NCBI GenBank assembly: GCA_022827345.1
Contig: JAJDTB010000066.1
Location: forward strand, 21,189 to 85,188
Direction: 5' to 3'
Length of the DNA stretch: 64,000 bases
Source of the DNA: Gemmatimonadota bacterium
GTDB taxonomy: Bacteria; Gemmatimonadota; Gemmatimonadetes; Longimicrobiales; Gaopeijiaceae
Below are positions 23,009 through 31,673 of this stretch, one piece after another; within the stretch, counting starts at the first letter, position 1; every line of letters starts with the position of its first letter. Position numbers and translations under genes: made by a program. The notes below the pieces were generated by a model that worked only from the letters and a program-made list of their open reading frames with translations, made no database searches and was not told the DNA's origin.

Positions 23009-25809
23009 ATCAGGCGCCACCCCCGCCCCACCCCGCCCCGGCGCCGGCCCGGGTCCTCCCCCGGGCGGCCATCCTCACGCCCGTCCCGGCGCTCGCCCGC
23101 CCCTCTCCCGTCACCACCCTCTTCGCACGCACCACCGTCTTCGCGCGCACCACCATCCTCGCCCTCCTCACCCTCCTCCCCCTCCTCCCCCTCCCCGCCC
23201 TCCTCGCCCTCCCCACCCCCGCCCACCCCCAGCGCCTCCCCGACCCCGGGCCCGGCCAGCTGGCCACGCTCTCCGTCCCCCGCTTCCCCATCGCCCCGTC
23301 GCCCATCGAGCTGACCGGCCCCGTACGACCGGGCGAGTACCTCGGCGTCACCGGCCCGCGCGCGGCATGGCTCGGCACCGAGACGGGCGAGGCCGAGCTG
23401 TGGGTGCATCCGCTCAAGGTCGGCAACGGCTTCCGCCTCTCCTTTTCGACGGCCAGCTACGGCTCCCCGATACCCGGCGAGGAGGTCGCGCGCACCGTCC
23501 AGGTCCGCCCCGAGCTCGCCACCATCACCTACAGCCACGCGGCCTTCCAGGTGCGCCAGCACATCCTCGCGCCGCGCGACACCGCCGCCTCCGGGCTCCT
23601 CGTCCTGCTCGAGGTCGACACCCCGGACCCGATGGAGATCGTCGCCGAGTTCCACCCCGTCCTCAACTACATGTGGCCGGGCTCGCTCGGCGGGCAGTAC
23701 GCGTACTGGGACGGGGAGCGGCGCGTCTTCGTGCTCTCCGAGAGCCTGCAGACGCGCAACGCGGTGGTGGGCTCGCCGTGGGCCACCAACTCGGTGGAGC
23801 ACCCCGCGCACCAGCTGGGCGATGCGCCCCGCACGATGGTGATCCCGGTCGACCCGGAGCGCGCGCGCGGCGAGTTCATCCCGATCGCGGTGGCGGCCGG
23901 CACCCTCCCGCGCGACACGGTATTCGCCCGTTACGCGCGGCTGATCTCGGGCGCCGGCATGCTCTATCGGGACACCCGCGCCTGGGCGGATTCCGTCCTC
24001 GCCGCGACGGCGTCGGTCGAGACCCCCGACCCGGCCCTCGACCTGGCCCTCGAGTGGGCGAAGATCAACCTCGAGGAGCAGCGGGTGTGCAACCCGGACC
24101 TGGGGTGCGGGTTCGTCGCCGGCTGGGGGCTGTCGGGCGACGGCGGCCGTCCCGGCTTCGGCTGGTTTTTCGGCGGCGACGCGATGATGAACACCTTCGC
24201 CATGGACGCCCTCGGCCAGTGGGAGCTGGTCGCCGAGGAGCTCGCCTTCCTCGCGGACTACCAGCGCGACGACGGCAAGATCACCCACGAGATCTCGCAG
24301 GCGGCCGCGTACATCGACTGGTTCGACACCTACCCCTACGCCTACTACCACGCCGACACGACCCCCTACTGGATGTTCGCGCTCTACCAATACTGGCGCG
24401 CCAGCGGCGACGACGCCCTGGTGCGCGAGCTCTGGCCGGCCTACCGCCGCGCCTGGGCGTGGTGCCTGAGCGCGGAGACCGACGGCGACGGCATTATCGA
24501 GAACACGGTGGGCGGGCTGGGCGCGGTCGAGGTCGGCGCGCTGGGCGAGGCGCTCCACCAGGACATCTACCTGGCGGGCGTGTGGGTCGGCGCGATCGAG
24601 GCCACGATGGCGATGGCGGAGGCGATGGAAGACGACGAACTCGCCGCCGAGGCCGGCGAAATCGCACCGGTCGCGCGCCGCACCCTGAACGACGCCTACT
24701 GGCGCCCGGACGAGGGCCACCACGCCTTCGGAATCCTCGCCGGCAGCGGCACCAACGACAACCTGACCGTGTGGCCGGCCACCGCCGCCGCCTTCGGCCT
24801 CCTCGACGACGCGCGCGCTGTCTCCACCCTGACCCACATCGCCGGCGACCGCGTGTCGTCCGACTGGGGCGCCCACATGCTGTCGACCGAGAGCGTCCTC
24901 TACGATCCGCTCCAGTACAACATGGGGACCGTGTGGCCCTTCGTGACCGGCTTCGCGTCGTGGGCGCAGTACCGCTACCGCCGCCCCTGGGCCGGATTCC
25001 ACCTCATGGACGCGGTCAAGCAGATGACCTTCGACTGGAGCCTCGGCCGCCACGGCGAGCTCTTCTCGGGCACCTTCTACCAGCCCCTCGACCAGACCGT
25101 CCCCCACCAGTTCTTCGCCTCGTCGATGCTGGTCACCCCCCTGCTCCGCGGCGTCTTCGGGTGGGATCCGGATGCGCCGAACGGCCGGGCACGGCTGGAG
25201 CCGCAGTTGCCGCCGGATTGGCCCCGGGCGACGGTGCGGGGGCTGCGGGCGGGCGAAACCACGCTCGACGTGGAGATCGAGGAGCAGTGGACTTCGACGG
25301 GCGGCCAGCGGCGGATCGCGATTACCAGCCGGGGCCCGGCGCTGGAACTCGACCTCGTTCCGAACATCCCCGGCGGCGTGACGCGCGTAGAATTCAGTCA
25401 AGCCGGGGGAGGCGGGGCGACCCTGCCCCAAGGTGCCGATGCCGAACGAAATCGCAGACAACTCCCGCCCATCCGCATTCCGCTCAATGCCGGCGAGCCG
25501 ACCGAGATCACGGTGGCCTGGGACGGCGGCCTCGCGGTCGCACCGCCGCGCATCGAGCTGGAGCCCGGGCAGCGCAGCGCCGGACTCCGGGTGCTGGACC
25601 TTGAGGTGGACGACGAAGGGTGGCTGCTCACCCTGGAAGGCACGGCGGGCCGGATGTACGAGGTCGGGCTTTTCGCCGCGCCGGTGGACTTCGCGGTGGC
25701 GGGTGGCGACGCGACGGTGTCGGCAGGCCCCGGGGGCTCCCTCGGCGTCCGATTCGCCGACGGCGAGGGCCGCGCGGCCGTTTCGATCCGCCTCACCCCG
25801 AGCGGGTGA
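23005..25809 (+). CDS. secreted (alpha/alpha)6-barrel glycoside hydrolase
   Basis: A 934-residue protein. An unusually long N-terminus ends in a Leu/Pro-rich hydrophobic segment (LALLTLLPLLPLPALLALP, about 52-70) that looks like a signal peptide followed by AHPQ. An N-terminal beta-sandwich (about 80-330) precedes a helical-barrel catalytic domain (about 340-740) with FGWFFGGDAMMNTFAMD, DGKITHEISQAA and YNMGTVWPFVTGF. These features resemble glycogen-debranching and related inverting glycosidases. The last 150 residues are beta-rich. Exact GH family and substrate are uncertain. It is coupled to the small membrane protein upstream by ATGA and is followed after 79 bases by a second glycosidase. 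Confidence 0.75.
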   Translation: MNQAPPPPHPAPAPARVLPRAAILTPVPALARPSPVTTLFARTTVFARTTILALLTLLPLLPLPALLALPTPAHPQRLPDPGPGQLATLSVPRFPIAPSPIELTGPVRPGEYLGVTGPRAAWLGTETGEAELWVHPLKVGNGFRLSFSTASYGSPIPGEEVARTVQVRPELATITYSHAAFQVRQHILAPRDTAASGLLVLLEVDTPDPMEIVAEFHPVLNYMWPGSLGGQYAYWDGERRVFVLSESLQTRNAVVGSPWATNSVEHPAHQLGDAPRTMVIPVDPERARGEFIPIAVAAGTLPRDTVFARYARLISGAGMLYRDTRAWADSVLAATASVETPDPALDLALEWAKINLEEQRVCNPDLGCGFVAGWGLSGDGGRPGFGWFFGGDAMMNTFAMDALGQWELVAEELAFLADYQRDDGKITHEISQAAAYIDWFDTYPYAYYHADTTPYWMFALYQYWRASGDDALVRELWPAYRRAWAWCLSAETDGDGIIENTVGGLGAVEVGALGEALHQDIYLAGVWVGAIEATMAMAEAMEDDELAAEAGEIAPVARRTLNDAYWRPDEGHHAFGILAGSGTNDNLTVWPATAAAFGLLDDARAVSTLTHIAGDRVSSDWGAHMLSTESVLYDPLQYNMGTVWPFVTGFASWAQYRYRRPWAGFHLMDAVKQMTFDWSLGRHGELFSGTFYQPLDQTVPHQFFASSMLVTPLLRGVFGWDPDAPNGRARLEPQLPPDWPRATVRGLRAGETTLDVEIEEQWTSTGGQRRIAITSRGPALELDLVPNIPGGVTRVEFSQAGGGGATLPQGADAERNRRQLPPIRIPLNAGEPTEITVAWDGGLAVAPPRIELEPGQRSAGLRVLDLEVDDEGWLLTLEGTAGRMYEVGLFAAPVDFAVAGGDATVSAGPGGSLGVRFADGEGRAAVSIRLTPSG
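23163..23230 (+). repeat. pyrimidine-rich tract in the signal-peptide coding region
   Basis: About 68 bases of the plus strand that are almost all C and T, built from CTCC and CCCCT units. It encodes the Leu/Pro hydrophobic core of the glycosidase signal peptide. The opposite strand is correspondingly purine-rich. Such tracts are prone to slippage and can form triplex structures. Confidence 0.5.
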
Positions 25810-25833
25810 GGCGAGCTGGCCCCAAAGTAACTC

Positions 25834-25865
25834 AAACATTACATAATGTAAACTAAACATTACAT
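25834..25865. promoter_or_regulatory. AT-rich repeated element before the GH63 gene
   Basis: The 11-mer AAACATTACAT occurs at 25834-25844 and 25855-25865, exactly 21 bases apart (two helical turns). The first copy runs into a palindrome TTACAT-A-ATGTAA (25839-25851). It is the only AT-rich patch in the 79-base gap between the two glycosidase genes, which suggests a regulator binding site. No regulator gene is adjacent. Confidence 0.45.
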
Positions 25866-25888
25866 TCGCGGAGCCGCTTCCCACCCCC

Positions 25889-27925
25889 ATGCACGTAGGC
25901 GCCCTCGAAGCACGGAATTGGGCCGGCCTCGTTTTCGCCGACGGCCCCAGCAACGGAATCGCGGTGCGCCTCGTCTTCACCACCCCGTCGGGCGACCGCC
26001 GCGAGCACGGCGACTGGTACTGGATGGTCTCGCGCGTCGGTCCCCAGGCGCCGGACGGCTCCTACGCCCGCATCGAGTTCGACCTGGGCGCCGATCCGTC
26101 CCCGTCGTCCGCCCCGTCGGCGGGCAGCCTGATCCTGGAGTGGTCGCGCCGCGCTGACGCCGTCGCACTCCGCGCCACCGTGAAAGCGCCCGGCCGGCTG
26201 GCGCTGGTCGGGGATGCGCCGTGGGGGTGGCCTGCGCGCTGGGCTGAGGTGGTGGGGGATGAGAGGGCGGCGATGGCGGACGACGACGACGCGCCCGGCG
26301 TGGACGGCTGGCAGGCCGTGCTCGGGAGGAGGGAGATCGCGGCCGTGTTCTCGGCGGGGACCAGGCGGCGCCGAGAGGCGGCGGGCGGGGGCGCGGCGCG
26401 AGGCGGCGGCGCGTACGCCGCACGCACTCTCGATGTCGCCCCGGGGGCTACCGGGCGCGTGGCCATGGCAGCCGTGTGGGGTGGGGACCCTCTCGCCCGG
26501 GCCCACAAGCTCCTGCCAACCGCGGACTCCTGGATCGACGAGGCGCGGGCGGAGTCGGCCCGCCGCGGGCTCCGCGCGACCGCCCGTCCGGATCCCGTCG
26601 CGGCAGACTCCGCCCGGGCGCGGCCTTCGCCGGCGGGTCCGCCGCGCGCCACCCATTCCGAGCTGCTCGCCAGCATCGCCGACAACCTGATCTGGACCGT
26701 CCTCCTGCAGCCTGAAACCGGCAGACTCTACACCCCTGCCGGCCGCCGCTGGATCTTCCCGCGACCGGGCACCGCCACCCCGGACGACTGGACCATCTTT
26801 GGCTGGGACACCTTCTTCAACGCCCTCCTGCTCGCGACCGCCTCCGCCGAACTCGCTTGGTCGACGCTCCTCGCCGGCGTCCAGTCACGCTACCCGAACG
26901 GCAACGTCCCCAACTGGCGCAGCCGCCGCGGCGGCACCCCCGACCGCTCCCAGCCCCCCGTCGGCTCCTACGCGGCGCTGAGGCTGCACCGCATCCACCC
27001 CGACCGCGACGCCCTGGCCGCCGCGTATCCCGGCCTCCTTGCCTGGTCCGACTGGTGGGTCGCCGACAAGGGCGGCCGGCCGCGCCGCGAAGGCCTCACT
27101 CCGGGCCTGCTCTCGTGGGGCTCCGACACGGCACTGGTCCCACCGCCCGAGCAGGTCCCGGAGTGGGAGGTCGGCGCGTGCGGCCACCAGCGCGCGGCCT
27201 GGGAATCGGGCCAGGACGACCTTCCTTTGTGGGACGAGGCCAAGTGGGACCCTGACCGCGAAGTCCTCGCCATGTCGGCGGTGGACCTGTGCAGCTACCG
27301 CGCGCTCGACCTCGAGTGCCTGGCGCAAATCGCGCGCATCCTGGGAGAAGAGCCGACCGCGCGCCGCCTGGACGCCAGTCGGCTGCGCCTCACCGGGACG
27401 ATGAACCTGACCCTGTGGTCCGAAGCCGCCGGCATGTACCTCGACGAACTGCCTTCAGGGCCCTCGCCGCGCCTGGCAGCGTCGCACTTCCTCCCCCTCC
27501 TTGCGGGCATCCCCTCGCGGCGGCGCGCCATGCGCATGCTCGACACCCTCTGCGACCCCGCCCGCTTCCGGGGCGACTGGGTGCTGCCGACCATCTCGCG
27601 CGACGACCCCGCCTTCGCCGACCAGCAGTATTGGCGCGGTTCGATCTGGCCGCCGATGAACTACCTGGTGCTGCAGGGGCTGCGGCGGTACGGCTTCGAC
27701 GACCTCGCCTCGGAGCTCGCGTGGAAGGGCGCGGCGATGTTCCTGGCCGACCGGCGGCGCACGGGATTCTGCCGGGAGAACTTCGATGCGCGCACCGGCG
27801 AAGGGCGCGGCCGGCGATTTCAGAGTTGGGGACCGCTCTTCGCGCTGGGGGCGCTGGAGGAGCTGGAGTCTACCCCAGCACTCCCGCCAGCGCTTCCACC
27901 ACCTCGTCGATCTGCTCTTCGGTGA
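25889..27925 (+). CDS. GH63-like glucosidase/mannosylglycerate hydrolase family protein
   Basis: A 678-residue glycosidase. The C-terminal (alpha/alpha)6 barrel starts near 255. The probable general acid is D307 (FGWDTFFNALL), and the probable general base is E630 (CRENFDARTGEG), matching the pattern of GH63 bacterial enzymes such as YgjK and mannosylglycerate hydrolase. Other conserved blocks are NGNVPNW and YWRGSIWPPMNYL. There is no signal peptide, so it is probably cytosolic, unlike its upstream neighbour. A Gly/Arg/Ala-rich patch lies at 158-178. The 3' end overlaps the lysJ end on the other strand by 56 bases. Substrate is not determinable. Confidence 0.8.
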   Translation: MHVGALEARNWAGLVFADGPSNGIAVRLVFTTPSGDRREHGDWYWMVSRVGPQAPDGSYARIEFDLGADPSPSSAPSAGSLILEWSRRADAVALRATVKAPGRLALVGDAPWGWPARWAEVVGDERAAMADDDDAPGVDGWQAVLGRREIAAVFSAGTRRRREAAGGGAARGGGAYAARTLDVAPGATGRVAMAAVWGGDPLARAHKLLPTADSWIDEARAESARRGLRATARPDPVAADSARARPSPAGPPRATHSELLASIADNLIWTVLLQPETGRLYTPAGRRWIFPRPGTATPDDWTIFGWDTFFNALLLATASAELAWSTLLAGVQSRYPNGNVPNWRSRRGGTPDRSQPPVGSYAALRLHRIHPDRDALAAAYPGLLAWSDWWVADKGGRPRREGLTPGLLSWGSDTALVPPPEQVPEWEVGACGHQRAAWESGQDDLPLWDEAKWDPDREVLAMSAVDLCSYRALDLECLAQIARILGEEPTARRLDASRLRLTGTMNLTLWSEAAGMYLDELPSGPSPRLAASHFLPLLAGIPSRRRAMRMLDTLCDPARFRGDWVLPTISRDDPAFADQQYWRGSIWPPMNYLVLQGLRRYGFDDLASELAWKGAAMFLADRRRTGFCRENFDARTGEGRGRRFQSWGPLFALGALEELESTPALPPALPPPRRSALR

Positions 27926-29045
27926 TCACCAGCGGCGGCAACAGCCGGATCACCGTCGCTCCGGCTGGCAGCGTCAGCACCCCCGCCTCCGTAAGCGCGT
28001 CGATGTAGGGCCGGCAGCGTTCCCTCAGCTCGACCCCGATCATGAGGCCGATCTGGCGAAGCGCGCGCACACGCCGGGGGAGCAGCGGCTCGAAGCGCGC
28101 CCGGAAGTGCTCGCCCAGCCGCTCCGCCCGCGCCGCCAGCCCCTCCTCTTCCATGAACCGAATGGCGGCGAGTCCGGCTGCGCACACGAGCGGGTTGCCG
28201 CCGTAGGTCGTGCCGTGCTTGCCCGGGGGCGGCCGGATGCGGTCGTTGGCCAGCACCGCACCCATCGGGACGCCGCCCGCGATCGCCTTGGCCAGGCAGA
28301 GGATGTCGGGAACGACGCCGTGGTGCTCGCAGGCGAACATCCTGCCGGTGCGGCAGAAGCCCGTCTGGATCTCGTCGAAGACCAGCAGCGCCCCCGCCTC
28401 GTCGCAGATGTCGCGCGCCACCCGCAGGAACTCGGCGCTGGCCGGGCGGATCCCGCCTTCTCCCTGCACCGGCTCGATGACAACGGCGGCGGTGTCCTCG
28501 TCGACCGCGGCGCGCAGCCTGTCGGCGTTGTTGAACGGGACGAAGGAGAAGCCCGGAACGAGGGGCCCGAAGCCTTCGCGGTACTGTTTCTTGTGGGTGG
28601 CGCTGAGGGCGCCCAGGGTGCGGCCGTGGAAACCCCGCATGGCGGACACCACGCCGGTGCGGCCGGTCGTGAGGCGGGCGAACTTGATCGCGGCCTCGAT
28701 CGTCTCGGCTCCGGAGTTGCAGAAGAACCCCCGCGACAGCCCCGGCGGCGCGATCCGGGCGAGCTTTGCCAGGAGCCGCGCGCGCGCGTCGTTGTAGAAG
28801 ATGCCCGGACACGCCACCAGCGTGCGCGCCTGCTCGGCCAGCGCGTCCGCCACCGCCGGGTTGGCGTGACCGATGTTCGCGACCCCGATCCCGGCCACGC
28901 AGTCGATGTAGCGGCGGCCCCGGTCGTCCCACACTTCGGCCCCGCTGCCCTTCACCAGCGTGATGTCCCGCTTGGGGAAGACCTCGAGTGCGTAGCGCTG
29001 CTCGGTCTGGTGAATCCGCCCGCTGTCCTCCAACCCGGTGGTCAA
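27870..29045 (-). CDS. lysJ: LysW-gamma-L-lysine aminotransferase
   Basis: A 391-residue class III PLP aminotransferase. Hallmarks: [25 protein letters not shown], the [11 protein letters not shown] motif (PLP-ring Asp), and the PLP lysine in LAKAIAGG. It resembles ArgD/LysJ, and its place in a lysW cluster points to transamination of LysW-gamma-aminoadipate semialdehyde. The start is a TTG overlapping the lysZ stop by four bases (TTGA), so it is coupled. It is the last gene of the operon. The 3' end overlaps the GH63-like gene on the opposite strand. Confidence 0.88.
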   Translation of the reverse strand: MTTGLEDSGRIHQTEQRYALEVFPKRDITLVKGSGAEVWDDRGRRYIDCVAGIGVANIGHANPAVADALAEQARTLVACPGIFYNDARARLLAKLARIAPPGLSRGFFCNSGAETIEAAIKFARLTTGRTGVVSAMRGFHGRTLGALSATHKKQYREGFGPLVPGFSFVPFNNADRLRAAVDEDTAAVVIEPVQGEGGIRPASAEFLRVARDICDEAGALLVFDEIQTGFCRTGRMFACEHHGVVPDILCLAKAIAGGVPMGAVLANDRIRPPPGKHGTTYGGNPLVCAAGLAAIRFMEEEGLAARAERLGEHFRARFEPLLPRRVRALRQIGLMIGVELRERCRPYIDALTEAGVLTLPAGATVIRLLPPLVITEEQIDEVVEALAGVLG

Positions 29046-29833
29046 GCTACGACCGTGCCCTTCCCGGCCAGCGCGTCGGCAATTGGGGTTTCGCTGCGGC
29101 CGTCGGCGATCAGCACCCTGGTCTTTCCGGTTTTCACCATCCTGCAGATCGACTGCATCTTGCGCATCATGCGGCTGCTGATCTGATCTTCCCAGCGGGG
29201 CACCTGGTGTGGGGGAACGTGGTCGACAATCGAAGCGGGATCGTCCGGATCCGCCAGAAGGCCGGGCGCCTCGATCAGCTGAATCACCCAGGTCGGTCGT
29301 AGCGCATGGGCCAGCAGCGTCACGATATCGTCGTTCTCGGAGTTGATGGCCACGTTGCGCTCATCGATCACCGGGACGGTGATGACGGGTACGTATTCGT
29401 TTTCCAGGAGCAGCGTCACCAGCTTGCGGTTGATCGCGACCGGCTTGCCGGAGAGGTCGCGCACGATGCGCTTCTTGTCACCCTCTCGCACCCGGATGCC
29501 CTTGTTGCGCATGCCGCGCACCATTGCCCCGTCGAGCCCGGTCAGGCCTACCGCATTCACGCCCGACTGCTGCAGCAGCTCCACGAGACGCTTGTTGCGC
29601 AGTCCCGCATAGGCCATGAGCATCACGTCGATCATCTCCGCGTCGGAATAGACGCTGGAAACCCCGGACACCGAGGTCAGCACGCGCTTTTCCACCCCAA
29701 AGCGCTCGGCCACGTCATCGCGAAGCGCGTTGGCCCCGTGCACGATCACGATCTGGTCTTCCAGTCCCTTGATGTCGCGTGCGATGCCGGGCAGGTTGAT
29801 CGCCGCACCCCCTCCAATCTTGATAAGAAGCAA
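29042..29833 (-). CDS. lysZ: LysW-aminoadipate kinase
   Basis: A 263-residue amino-acid kinase of the NAGK fold. The N-terminal KIGGG phosphate loop, IVIVHGAN, the GLTGLDG substrate region and VPVITVPVIDE are visible. In the LysW pathway it phosphorylates the carrier-bound aminoadipate. The TTG start is supported by AGGAG 8 bases upstream and by alignment of the beta-strand LLIKIGGG to the family N-terminus. It follows the amidotransferase-like gene by 38 bases and overlaps lysJ by four. Confidence 0.88.
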   Translation of the reverse strand: MLLIKIGGGAAINLPGIARDIKGLEDQIVIVHGANALRDDVAERFGVEKRVLTSVSGVSSVYSDAEMIDVMLMAYAGLRNKRLVELLQQSGVNAVGLTGLDGAMVRGMRNKGIRVREGDKKRIVRDLSGKPVAINRKLVTLLLENEYVPVITVPVIDERNVAINSENDDIVTLLAHALRPTWVIQLIEAPGLLADPDDPASIVDHVPPHQVPRWEDQISSRMMRKMQSICRMVKTGKTRVLIADGRSETPIADALAGKGTVVA

Positions 29834-29871
29834 TGTTCAGACTCCTGTCTCGCCGGCTTCCCGCCGGTCGG

Positions 29872-30528
29872 TCAAAGAACGCCTGTCGCCCCGTTTTCAA
29901 TCGGCGTCCAGTCAATTCGGCCTACAGTGCCCGGGTAGGGTTCGGAACAGAGGATCTGCGTGCCGTCCACCTCGGCCGTGTGCATCTGAAAGTAGTCCGG
30001 ATCCTCGCGGAATCGCGAGGCAAAATAAACTCTGTGCGTGGTGTCGGCGACAATGACGTTCATCGCGCGCATGTAGCGCGTCCGCCGCTCTATGGCGTCG
30101 AGCCCCCGCTGCAGCGCGGCCGCAAAGTCCCCGCGGTCGAAGCGCTTTACGAAGTTGAACACCTTCTCGGCACCGATCCGGCCGCGCTCCCTGATGCGCA
30201 CGCCATGGAGTTCGCCGTTGAAGGCGAAGGCGCGCTGGCCGTCGGAGAAGGGCATGTTGTTTTCGATGCGAATTCCCTCGTCCCGAAAAGCGCTGCGGGC
30301 GTGGGCCACCAGCAGCACTGCGCGGCCAGCCGGTCTGGAACGGTCCCTCCATATCGGCAGAATGTCGTGGTGGAACCGCCACTCGTGCTGTCCCCCCTCC
30401 TCGATCCAGGCGCAACCCCAGCCGTGTCCCTGGTACTCCCGGCTCTCGCGCGAGATCCGGGCGAGGGTGTCGAGGTGCTCGTCCATCTCGAAGCCTTCGG
30501 GGCTGCGGACGCAGAGGAGACGGCACAC
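29872..30528 (-). CDS. class II (Ntn) glutamine amidotransferase-like protein
   Basis: A 218-residue protein whose GTG start gives MCRLL, placing Cys2 as the N-terminal nucleophile after Met removal. Other class II amidotransferase marks are GHGWGCAW (34-41), HARSAF (R78), NNMPF (N91) and FNGELHG (N104-G105, oxyanion). This is the GATase_4/YafJ/EgtC group, which includes gamma-glutamyl amide hydrolases. No synthetase domain is attached. It lies between lysY and lysZ in the lysW operon, where lysK is absent, so cleavage of the LysW-gamma-glutamyl-lysine bond is an attractive but untested role. An upstream extension of the frame exists but would bury the Cys. Confidence 0.75.
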   Translation of the reverse strand: MCRLLCVRSPEGFEMDEHLDTLARISRESREYQGHGWGCAWIEEGGQHEWRFHHDILPIWRDRSRPAGRAVLLVAHARSAFRDEGIRIENNMPFSDGQRAFAFNGELHGVRIRERGRIGAEKVFNFVKRFDRGDFAAALQRGLDAIERRTRYMRAMNVIVADTTHRVYFASRFREDPDYFQMHTAEVDGTQILCSEPYPGTVGRIDWTPIENGATGVL

Positions 30529-30607
30529 GGTCAGCGGTGAGTGGCGGCGGTCCGGCCGTGCCACGGCCCTGGCGGGCGGTTGCGGGCGCGGTCGCACACC
30601 ATCGGGC

Positions 30608-31636
30608 TCAGGCCGGGTGCAGGCCCGGAAACTCCAGCCCGCTCCTCTCCGGAAGTCCATGCATGATGTTGAACGCCTGCACGGCCTGCCCCGCCGCGCC
30701 CTTCATCAGGTTGTCGATCGCGCTCAGCACGACCACACGGTTTGAGTGCGGGTCGGCCTCGAAGCCGATGTCGCAGTAGTTCGACCCGGCCAGCAGCTTC
30801 GGGTCCGGGTAGCGGTGGATGCCGGTCCGCTCCTTCACGATGCGGACGAAGGGCTCGAGCGCGTAGGCGCGCCGGTAGATCTTCCAGAGCGCCTTGTCGT
30901 CGAGGCTTGGGTCGGGGTGCACGAAGACGTGGCAGGTGGCAAGGATTCCGCGCACCATTTCGACCGCGGTGGCCGAGAAGTGGACGCCGCCCCCCAGCAC
31001 GGCCTGGATCTCGGCCATGTGGCGATGCCCGGTGGGCTTGTAGGACCGCATCGCGCCGCTGCGTTCGGGGTGGTGGCTCGCTTCGGTGGCGCGGTTGCCG
31101 GCTTCGCTCGATCCGACCTTCACCTCGATCACCGCCGATTCCACCACCCCTTCGAGCTGGAGGGGGCGGAGCGCGAGGATCGAGGCCGTCGCGTTGCAGC
31201 CCGCGCAGGCCACCAGGTCGGCGGTGCGGAGGGCATCCCGGTGCAGCTCCGCGATGCCGTAGACGAAACGGCCAAGGAGGTCGGGACGCGGGTGCGGCTT
31301 GCCGTAGAAGCGCTGGTAGGCGGCGGCGTCGCTCAGGCGGAAGTCGGCGCCGAGGTCGACGATGCGGTCGGCGACGGCGCGGAAGTCGTCGATGCGGCGC
31401 GAGGAGGCGCCGTGCGGGAGGCACGAGAAGAGGACATCGCAGCGCGAGAGGTCGGCGAGGGGCGAGAAACGAAGCCGCGTGAGGCCGCGGAGGTTGGGGT
31501 GGGCGCGGTGGGCGAACTTGCCGGCCAGCCGCTCGGAGGTGATCTGGACGACATCGGCGTCGGGGTGGGCGAGCAGGATGCGCAGGAGCTCGCCCCCGGC
31601 GTAACCGGAGGCCCCGGCGATCGCGACGGTGATCAT
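30608..31636 (-). CDS. lysY: LysW-aminoadipyl phosphate reductase
   Basis: A 342-residue ArgC-type NADPH-dependent reductase. The N-terminal Rossmann motif GASGYAGGELLRIL is intact, and the catalytic Cys lies in ACAGCNATAS. The KVGSSEAGNRATEASHH and HRHMAEI segments are typical of LysY/ArgC. The ATG at 31636 was chosen because it starts right at the Rossmann strand with GAAGG upstream; a GTG 27 bases earlier is also in frame. It reduces carrier-bound aminoadipyl phosphate to the semialdehyde. It follows lysX closely in the operon. Confidence 0.88.
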   Translation of the reverse strand: MITVAIAGASGYAGGELLRILLAHPDADVVQITSERLAGKFAHRAHPNLRGLTRLRFSPLADLSRCDVLFSCLPHGASSRRIDDFRAVADRIVDLGADFRLSDAAAYQRFYGKPHPRPDLLGRFVYGIAELHRDALRTADLVACAGCNATASILALRPLQLEGVVESAVIEVKVGSSEAGNRATEASHHPERSGAMRSYKPTGHRHMAEIQAVLGGGVHFSATAVEMVRGILATCHVFVHPDPSLDDKALWKIYRRAYALEPFVRIVKERTGIHRYPDPKLLAGSNYCDIGFEADPHSNRVVVLSAIDNLMKGAAGQAVQAFNIMHGLPERSGLEFPGLHPA

Positions 31637-31673
31637 CGGGGCCTTCGGGGTAGCGCCGCCCACACCGCGTACC

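Noticed and set aside
23367..25604. 745-codon frame overlapping the secreted glycosidase on the same strand
   Set aside because: Arg/Pro-rich shadow frame typical of high-GC DNA, with no domain.
22891..25983. 1030-codon open frame opposite the secreted glycosidase
   Set aside because: The product is low-complexity, rich in Gly, Glu and Arg, and mirrors the C-rich signal-peptide tract. The plus strand encodes a recognisable glycosidase.
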